Shown here one piece after another: positions 12,419 through 22,300 of a DNA stretch of 64,000 nucleotides. Under the pieces are notes generated by a model. It saw only the letters and a list, made by a program, of their open reading frames with translations, was not told the origin of the DNA and ran no database searches. The stretch lies in the NCBI GenBank assembly GCA_021018995.1, contig CM037589.1, positions 63,577,068-63,641,067 of the forward strand, in the 5' to 3' direction. The stretch's first letter is position 1; each line of letters opens with the position of its first letter. This DNA is from Chloranthus sessilifolius. Its lineage: Eukaryota > Streptophyta > Magnoliopsida > Chloranthales > Chloranthaceae. Both the position numbers and the translations under genes were made by a program.

Positions 12419-15400
12419 AAGGTTATTAGGTTATAAGAGTTACATAAAAGTTCTGCAAATAAATCTCTATATTTATAATACTTTATGGTTTCCTATTTAA
12501 GATCTAATTTTATTTAGAATGCTTTAAGGTTTCTTATTTAATATCTAACTATTTAGAATACTTTAAAGTTCCCTATTTAAGATCTAATTCTATTTAGAAT
12601 GTTTTAAGTTTTCCTATTTAATATCTAACTCTATTTAGAATACTTTAAGGTTTCCTATTTAAGGTCTAACTCTATTTAGAATTTTCTACATGGGTCTTAA
12701 GTGATTTTATGGGCCTTTAATTACTTAATAGGTCTTTAATTACTTATTGGGTCTTTAATTACTTAATGGGTCTTCAGTTAATTTACTAACATATTTTAAA
12801 AGTTCATTAAACATTATTAAACGCACCCTAATTATTACTAACACATATTTAAAGGCTTTTAGGGTATATTAATTAGATTAATTAATTATCATGAGTTATT
12901 ATAGAATAAAGTACGCATTACATTCATGTATAACAACTAATCAAATCAATCAAACTAATCATAATTACAAATCTAGCAAATAATTAAGGACTAAATAACG
13001 AGAAATCTCGGTCGTTATGAGATAACCTATCATATCAAGTTCTATGCCTACTCATGACTCGATCTCGCCCATTAAACTGATTGCTATTCTGAGTCAGTTA
13101 ACCAAAACTCTTCTCTTGATTTGTATGGCTAACATCTCTCTAAAGTATAGAATCTATCCAACAAATCTCTGAAGGTAGTACTGCTATTGGCAGGGACGCC
13201 GACATTGTAGACATTGGATACGGGCCGTTTCGCGTTACCGACGTCGGAAGAAGCAAAACGGAAACGGAGATCAAAACCCGACTTTAAAAAAATTAGCGTG
13301 CTGGAGTAATGGCGGTCAATCGATCGACATCTGGAATTCGATCGATTGACTACAGCCTGTGACGGATTTAATTCTGGCGACATGTATATAAGTCAATCGA
13401 TCGAATTCCAGATGTCAATCGATTGACTGTGTTGTGACCATAATTCAAATTTAAATTTTTAGTGGCAAACTTGCCTTTCTTTTTATTTATTTTTGTTTTA
13501 GGGTTTTATTTTAAGACCTCCTATATAATGTCATTAAAAAAAAAATAATGTAATCAGTTGATTATTGAATGAAAAAGTTTTTGCTTGTGAGCTTGAGATG
13601 AGCCTCCATGAAGAGTGAATCTTTGCTTCCTGAAAAGGGTTTGGTGTGAAGCCCAAAATCTATCCTCTATCTACCCCTTCATTTTTTTATTTTTCTTTCT
13701 CTGCTTGTTGATCCCATAAAGTTTAAATCCAGCCATTAACTTTTCTCAAAATTCCTAAATCTGCACCATTGATTCGAACCAATCTCAAAATCCTAAAATC
13801 AGCCATCCCACCTTTAAATCCTCGAATTTTATAAATCCTAGATCCCATCTGAATCCCCGAATCGATCCGATTCAAGCCCAAATTTCATCTGAGTCATTGA
13901 ACCAACCCGAATCAGAACCCTTAGAACACTCGTGACTCCATCATTGAATCCCGAGTAACGCCCTAATCTGGAATAGCTAGAGTTCTACCTCTAGGACCAA
14001 TCTACACCGCAAAGCTAACGGATCTAGTGAACGGACCGTACCCTACTCGATTCAAGCGCGATTTTTCCAATGAAAAACTACGAAACCTAAAGGTATCCAC
14101 ATTATTTTCAAGTTTATTGCTTAATTAATTTAGTTTAATTTCGGTAATCAAATTAAATCATAGCATTCACGTAGTTTAGGGTCCTTGTCCCGCATCAATT
14201 TTGGTATCAAAGCCTAAGTTCTAGGTTAGGGCATATTGTGTGGCATATTCACTGTTTCTGAGTTAATCGATTGATTCTGGTTGAATCTATTTGTTTATCC
14301 AGACAAAGCATTCAATATCAATCGATTGACTAATCGATATCAATCGATCGACTGATATTCTTTGATTCACTGCATTCCACATTTCTTTGCATTTATTTCT
14401 GTTGTGTTCAAAAGTGTGCACATCTAGTGTTCGATAAAATTCCTCTTTCATTGTGGTCCATATTTGCATGCCCATTTAGAACCCATGTTAGTAGTTGTGG
14501 TCACCATGGACATGAATGGGATTACCGATGTTCTTATTAGTATGAGAGCTGATTTGAAAGCAATCAATGATCGAATGGCTGCCATGGAGCAAGCCCAAAG
14601 AAACCTTGAGGTATCCAATGGGAGATTGCTAGAACGAGTCAATCAGTTAGATGGGAATGACGAATACATTGAGCAGCGTCATGAACGTGATGGTCCACGT
14701 TTCGAACGCAATGGTTACCAACATGATCGGAACCCGAATCATCGGATAAATCATTGTGGAGATGACCACGATCTGGATGGGAAACTCCTTAAAAACGTCT
14801 GAGTTGAGTTCCCAACCTTCGATGGAAGCTTAGACCCTAAACTCTTCCTCGATTGGTTATACGACATGGATACAACTCTTTGAGTGGTTTGGCATGAGCG
14901 ATGAGCGGTGCGTCATGCTCGCCAAGATGAAACTCATCGGTCAAGTCAGACTATTTTGGGTCAACGTTGAGCGCATCAGAATGAATGCAGGATGTGCTCC
15001 CATTACCCGTTGGGAGGACATGAAGGAGAGACTTACAGAGAAGTACGTTCCTTCCTCATACTACCATCGTCTCCTCGATCAATGGCAAAATCTACGTCAA
15101 GGTAGTATGCCCGTACTGGATTACATTGGCAAATTTGAAGAATTCATGATGAGAGCCAAAGTTTCCAAAGACCCCCCAAGTCACTATCCAAATTTCGCAC
15201 CGGATTGAGGTTTGACTTGCAAAAAGAGTTAGTGTCTCACCCCTTTGAGACTCTCACCAAATGTTACACCGTCGTTTAAGACCTTGAACGATATCTGAAA
15301 ATGACGGTGGTGAGGCAATCTGAGTCTCATATCGGCCAACCTCGTACTGGCAAGGTGAAGAGTAGTGCTGGAAACCCACCCACTAAACCCACACAATCCA

Positions 15401-18400
15401 CATCTGATGTGTGGTTTGACAAAGGAAAGGGTGTGGTAGGAGAATTCTCGAAGGGCGGTTCTCACATTAAGTGTTACATCTGTCAAGCGTTGGGACACTT
15501 TGTTGCCCAATGCCCTAAGAGAAACACGCAAAGGAATCTCTATGTCGAGGGAGAGGGCAACGAGGATGACGAAGTTTTTTGGAGAGGAGGTTTTCGAGCC
15601 CAATGCCACACCTAGTGATGCGGAAGGTGATGACATGAGTCATGCTCTAGTTTTAAGGTGTGCCTTTGCACAGCCTCAACGGGATGAAAAGGAGGATTGA
15701 TAGAGGGAGAACATCTTCCACACCTTCACCACATGTGGGACAAACCGTTGTAGGGTAATCGTGGATAGCGAAAGTTGCACCAATGTGGTGTTAGAACATA
15801 CCGTCACCCGCTTAGGGCTCACACCCGAGACCTTACAAAGTCGCATGGGTAGACTCCTCATCCATTCCCGTATCTCAGAGGTGTCGCGTACCAATACAAT
15901 TGGATTCGTATTCTAACACCTTATGGTACGATGTAGTGCCAATGGATGTGGGCCATATCATTTTGGGAAGACCATGGATGTACGACTTGAACGTGATCAT
16001 ATTTGGCCGATCTAACATTTGCACGTTCAATTAGAAGGGCAAGAAATCACTCTTAACCCTTTGGCTCCCAAAACAACATCGACCAACAAAGTCGAGAAGA
16101 AGGGTGGTCAGTCCAAGACCATTAACCTTGTGAGCTCTTCAGAGTTTGAGAAAGTAGCATTAGATGAGTGTGGTGTACGTAGTTGTCACCGTTGAGAGTG
16201 CTCCTGAGTTAGTAAGGGAGTACCCCAAGGAGGTTGAGCCGACAATGAAAGAATTCGCGGATGTTTTCTCCAAAGACTTACCCAATGAGCTTCCTCCAAT
16301 GCGTGGCATTCAACACACGATCGATTTAGCTCCCGGACCTACCCTACCAAACCTATCCCATTACAGGTTAAATCTGGTTGAGCACGCCAAATTGACTCAA
16401 CAAATCAATGAACTCCTCCAGAAAGGGTTCATCAAAGAGAGTCTAAGCCCGTGTGCCGTACCCGCCCTACTCACTCTTAAGAAAGATGGTATATGGCGCA
16501 TGTGTGTGGATAGTCGTGCAATCAACAAGATTACGGTTAAATATTGATTCCCATACCAAGGCTCGACGATATGCTTGATATGATGGTTAGCGCCACTATC
16601 TTTTCCAAGATAAACCTTAAAAGGGGCTACCATCAAGTTCGCATTCGCCCTGGCGATGAGTGGAAAACAGCCTTCAAGACCAAGGATGGTCTTTATGAGT
16701 GGATGGTCATGCCTTTTGGGCTATCAAATGCCCCAAGCACATTCATGACGCTCATGACCCAAGTGTTGAGGCCGTTTCTCGGCAAATTCCTTGTCGTATA
16801 CTTTAACAACATCTTGATTTACAACCATGACAAAGAACAACACATTATTCACCTAAGGTTAGTTTGTGATTCCTTGAGGGAGAAAAGGTTATATGCGAAT
16901 TCAAGAAATCCACATTCCTGCAACAATCCGTTGTATTCTTAGGATTCATTGTCTCGGCTGATGAGATGGTTGCGGACCCCGAGAAGGTTAAAGCCATTGT
17001 GGAATGGCCTGAGCCTAAGAATATTCATGATGTCCATAACTTCCATGGATTGACCACATTCTATAGTCGCTTCATCCGGAGCTTTAGCACCATTATGGCT
17101 CCTATCACCGATTGTATGAGAAAATGGGAGTTTCAATGGAACAAACCGCAGCAAGGGCCTTTACTGAGATAAAAGAGAAAATGAGTACTGCACCCATCAT
17201 GCGCCTACCTGACTTTTCTAAAGTCTTTGAAGTAGCATGTGATGTGTCAGGTGTGGGAATAGGCGGAGTGCTTAGCCAAGAGGGCCACCCTGTAGCCTAT
17301 TTTAGCGAGAAGCTTAATGAGGCGAAGCAAAAATACTCCACCTATGACAATGAGTTCTATGCGATCGCCCGATCTCTTTGGTATTGAAAGCATTACCTGA
17401 GACCGCAAGAATTTGTGTTATTTTCTGACCATAAAGCCTTAATACTTCCTTGCCTCACAGAAAAAGTTGAACCCAAGAGACGCAAAATGGGTCGAATACC
17501 TTCAAGGGTTCACATTCGTATTAAAGCACAAGGCTGGTGCTGAGAACAAGGCAGTTGATGCACTTAGTTGACGGGTGAGGACTTTGCGCACTATGAGCAT
17601 TAAGGTCGTTGGATTTGAGCAGTTGAAACAAGATTAACCTGAGTGCCTCAATTTTGGGCCAGATTACACTGCTCTCCTTGATAATCCGAACAACCTTACA
17701 TCCAAGTATACCCTGCAGGATAGATATCTGTTTAAAGGAAATCACTTGTGCATTTCTCGCACCTCATTACGCGACTTTCTCACTTGGGAGTTACACGCTG
17801 GAGGGATTACCGGACATTTCGAGCGCAACAAGACCATCGTGCTCGTTGAGGATAGGTTTTATTGGCCTAGCCTTATGAGAGATGTTTCACGGGTCGTGAA
17901 ACAATGTCGTACATGCCAAGTGGCCAAACAAACTAAACAAAATACTGGTTTGTACACCCTGTTACCCGTGCCACACACCCTGTAGCAAGACATCTCTATG
18001 GATTTCGTGTTTGAACTTCCCAAGACCCAACAGAAGCACGATTCTATTTTTGTGGTGGTGGACCACTTCTCTAAGATGGCCCACTTCATCCCTTGCTCTA
18101 AAACCTCCAATGCGGCTCACATAGCCAAATTATTTTTCAGGGAGATTGTGCGTCTCCATGGGTTACCCAAAACCATTGTATCGGATCCGGACGTGAAGTT
18201 TACCAGTTACTTCTGGAAAACTTTATGGCATATGATGGGAGTCATGCTCTAGTTTTCTTCAGCCTACCATCCTCAGACCGATGGCCAAACAGAAGTCACC
18301 AATAGGGGCTTAGGTAATCTCCTTTGTTGTCTAGTCGGTGATCATATTAGGACCTGGGATTCTACGTTACCAATAGCCGAGTTTGCATACAACAACTCTG

Positions 18401-19302
18401 TCAATAGGTCCCTAGGCATGAGTCCGTTTGAGGTCGTACATGGACATAGGCCAAAAACACCATTAGATTTAATCCCCATGCCTGCATCATATTGAGTGTC
18501 TGAGTCCGTGAACGCATTTGCACAACACATTCATAACTTGCACTCCGAAATTAGACAAAAAATTAATTCAAGCAATAAACATTACAAGATAAATGTGGAT
18601 GCGCATAGGCGTTTTAAAGAATTCAAAGTGGGGGATTATGTGATGGTTCGAGTTAGGCCTGAACGATTCCCATCGGGAGTTGCGAAGAAGCTCCAAGCCC
18701 ACAGTGTTGGGCCTTTTAGAATTGTGGCAAGGAGCGGGCCTAATGCGTATGTTCTCGAACTTCCGCCGGATATTGGGGTCAGCTCTACGTTCAATGTGGA
18801 GGACCTAGTTCCTTCTTTGGGCTCAACCCCACCCCCTACCAACCCTTTCCAAGAAACCCCAAGCCCAAACCCCAGTCCCACCCTGCAACCTCTACCATTC
18901 CCTTTCCCACGCAGGCAGAGGAGAGATGAAAACGAAGGGATACTTGATGATTTTGTGGTATCCACCTATGGTGGAGGGTTTCAGAAATATTTGGTTAAGT
19001 GGCTGGGAAAGTCGGACTCCGAGAACACGTGGTTAACTGAAGACGAGGTGCGACACCTGGACTCCGACGTGCTTGATCGCTATCACCAAGTCGCTTCATC
19101 GGTGATGAAGCCTTTTCAGCCCGGGAGAATTGACGAGGACGCCAACATTGTAGACATTGGATACAGGTCGTTTCGTGTGTATCGGCGTCGGAAGAAGCGG
19201 AATGGAAACGAATATCAAAACCCTACTTAAAAAAATTCATGTCGAGTAATGGATACCAATCGATCGACATCTAGATTACGATCGATCATATCTGTGGAGG
19301 GA

Positions 19303-19333
<31 letters not shown>

Positions 19334-22300
19334 GAGAAGTCAATCGATCGAATTCCAGATGTCGATCGATTGACTGTGCTATGACCAAAACTTGAATTTA
19401 AATTTTTAGGGGCAAACTTGTCTTTCTTTTTGTTTATTTTTATTTTAGGGTTTTATTTTAAGACCTCCTATATAAGGTCATTAAAAAAAACAATGTAATC
19501 AGTTGATTATTGAATGAAAAAGATTTTGCTTGTGTGCTTGAGATGAGCCTCCATGAAGAGGAAATCTTCGCTTCCCGAAAAGGGTTTGGTGTGAAGCTAA
19601 GGGTGTGAAGCCCAAAATCTATCTTCTATCTACCTCTTCATTTTTTCATTTTTCTTTCTCTGCTTGTTGATCCCATAAACTTTAAATCCAGCCATTAACT
19701 TTTCCCAAAATTCCTAAATTTGCATCATTGATTCGAGTCAATCTCAAAATTCTAAAATCAGCCATCCCACCTTTAAATCCCCGAATTTTATAAATCCTAG
19801 ATCCCATCTGAGTCCCCGAATCGATCCGATTCAAGCCCAGATTTCATCCGAGCCATTGAACCAACCTGAATCAGAACCCTTAGAACACTCGCGACTCCAT
19901 CATTGAATCCCGAGCGACGCCCTAATCTGGAATAGCTAGAGTTCTACCTTTAAGACCAATCTATACCGTAAAGCTAACGGATCTAGCGCACGGATAGGAC
20001 TCTACTCGAATCAAGCATAATTTTTCCAATGAAAAACTACGAAACCCGAAGGTATCTGCATTATTTTCAAGTTTATTGCTTAATGAATTTAGTTTAATTT
20101 TGACAATCAAATTAAATCATAGCATTCACGTAGTTTAGGGACCTTGTCCCACATCAGCTATGCCCCACTACAAGAGACCCGGTCTATGGCCAAAGTCCAT
20201 GCTCAAACTTCCTAATGCGGAAGGCCTCATCAGCTATCATATTCAGCACAAATCTTCCAAGTTCAGTAAATGCCCTATCATAGGCATCGATTGTCATGTT
20301 CCCTTGTTCTAACTTCAGAAATTCATTGATCTTACCCTCACGAACACTCTGGGGATAATATTCATCATTAAAGATTCTCACAAATTCTGCCCAAGTCCAA
20401 GCATGTTTTGGGTTTGCTGCAATTGTAGTATCATTGACTTGGCCTCACCAGTGGTCAGCGGCATCTTCCAGTTTGTAAGCTGCTAATCTCACCTTCCTAA
20501 GGGGAGGTTCATTTGGCACTATGCACAGCAGTGAATGGAGGTCAGCTATAATGAGCGAGACATGTGTTGATTGTGAGGGCCCACACATGGTTGGCTTGGT
20601 TTAGTTGGGTAAGGTAGGTTGATGTGGGAGTACATGCCAAGCTGGCATGTGAATGCTGCGTGCGAGGGACGGGTGCATGTGGCACACTGTGAAGTATGAG
20701 CAGGTCAAGCGAGGCACACAAAGGTGATGGGCATGAACGATGTGCGTCGGGATGGTCGACCATGGCAAGGGAGGTACCATGGGGCTGCATGAGGAACGTG
20801 CAGCGAGTTCCCATCAAACGACGGGTGGTATCAAAGTTGTTGGTGGGTTAGGTTGATGGCATCGGGGTGTCAAATGGACTATGCCCCATGACACATAGTT
20901 GGACCAGCACCAAAAACAACATTGAAACCTCTAACATTTATATCTAATCATCTTTACAAACAGTCTTTTACCCAATGAATGTTATTTTCAAGAACATTTA
21001 TTTCTTTTTTCCTTTTAGCTAGTTTTGCTTTGGTTGTAGGATTCTAGGTTTGTGATCCAGGCCAAATATTCTTTCTTCTAACATTTATTTGTAATGACCT
21101 TTAGCCAATGAATTTTAGGTTTTACAACTGTCTTTTAGAATTGCTATGGATTTGTGTAGTTCACGCTTCTGATGAATTACTAGGATGTAACTCAGGGTGG
21201 ACAGAAGGAAAAATAAATAGCAACAATATAAAGAGAACAAATTAGGACTGAAGAGGTTGGTGTAATTGCCATATTTCTGTTTCAAGATGTTGGGGGTGGT
21301 TTCTGTAGGTTTGGTTATTCAATTTAAAAGGACTAGACTGTTTAGCAGACTCGGGAATGCAGCAAGGTTCATATGATTTAAGTAAGATGTAAATCCAGTT
21401 GGTTTTACAAAATTGATGTTTGTGTGCTTTCATTTTCAGATTCTGATTTGGCGACCTTGAGGTTATAATCACCAAAAGCGTCAGCATCTAGATTTCGTCT
21501 TCGTAAAGCACTTTCCATCTCCAACACTTCTATAATTTTCATTGTTGCAACCAGCATAGACATGTGAAGGATTCACAGATTGATCACCACAACTGGCTGA
21601 TTGGGGGGGCAGCTTTGGACATTGAGTATTGAGATTAATTGGTTAAAGGATTAGTTTGGTTTGTTTATGTTAGTATTTGGTGCTCAGGTTACTATATTAG
21701 ACATGGGACACATGGTCATCAATCTGGATGTCCATTAGGCAGGCCGAAAATTTAATACCATTGGATGAACATGATCCCTGATAAGAATTTTGTATGGTCC
21801 CACGAATGAACCATCAATGTGCAATTCTAACATAATGTCAGGATTCCAATCTATCTGAAACTGGTCGGAAGATAAAGATGGCGCCGTGCTCTCTGGATGC
21901 CAGGCTCTACAATGTTAGTTTTGCGATTTATGGTGAGCCATTTTGTTTTTTGTTTAAGGTTTTATTGTAATGGGTCAGATTCTGATTGCATTGTCTTTTC
22001 TTTGGTCTCTTCTCTATGCATCATGTGATTTATATGCGAGTAAGTTTTCTTTCTTTCTTTCTTTATATATATATATTTGCAGATTACTTGCAGGCTTGCT
22101 TCTGAATCCCAATAGAGATTACTCCCTCTCCCTCCTCCCTCCCTCTCACTCTCACTCATTTGCGAGAAAGCAACCAAATGGTAATACATACTTTTGATCC
22201 TGCAAAGGATTCTCCTATTTTAAACAGTGGTAATTCGGTTTCTCACATTTACATGTATCCAAACAGTAGGTTTTGGAAATTACTTAAGAGTAAAATGGAA

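Larger units (their letters stand above)
10501..13017 (-). repeat. Long LTR-like repeat of unit B (about 2.5 kb)
   Basis: Begins TGTAACGTCC and ends GGTCGTTATGA, near-complementary ends expected of an LTR (the last bases would be CA if intact). Noncoding, with an internal minisatellite (11755-12055) and ~60-bp repeats (12478-12690). A 35-bp stretch near 10697 (GAGATAACAACCTATTATAC..) recurs at its right end (13015), which would explain the shortened copy in unit A. A 2.3-kb insertion into unit B is the alternative. Confidence 0.5.
13188..20156 (+). mobile_element. Chromovirus-type Ty3/gypsy LTR retrotransposon, full length, inactive
   Basis: LTRs at 13188-14197 and 19131-20156 begin TG and end CATCA, and match at roughly nine in ten positions by eye. 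The target-site duplication GCTAT lies at 13183-13187 and 20157-20161. The primer-binding site TGGTATCAAAGCC starts at 14202, four bases after the 5' LTR. A purine tract (GGGAGAAT) precedes the 3' LTR. Domain order Gag, zinc knuckle, protease, RT, RNase H, integrase, chromodomain defines a chromovirus. It interrupts gag copy B in kinase intron 2, opposite to the gene. Confidence 0.93.
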
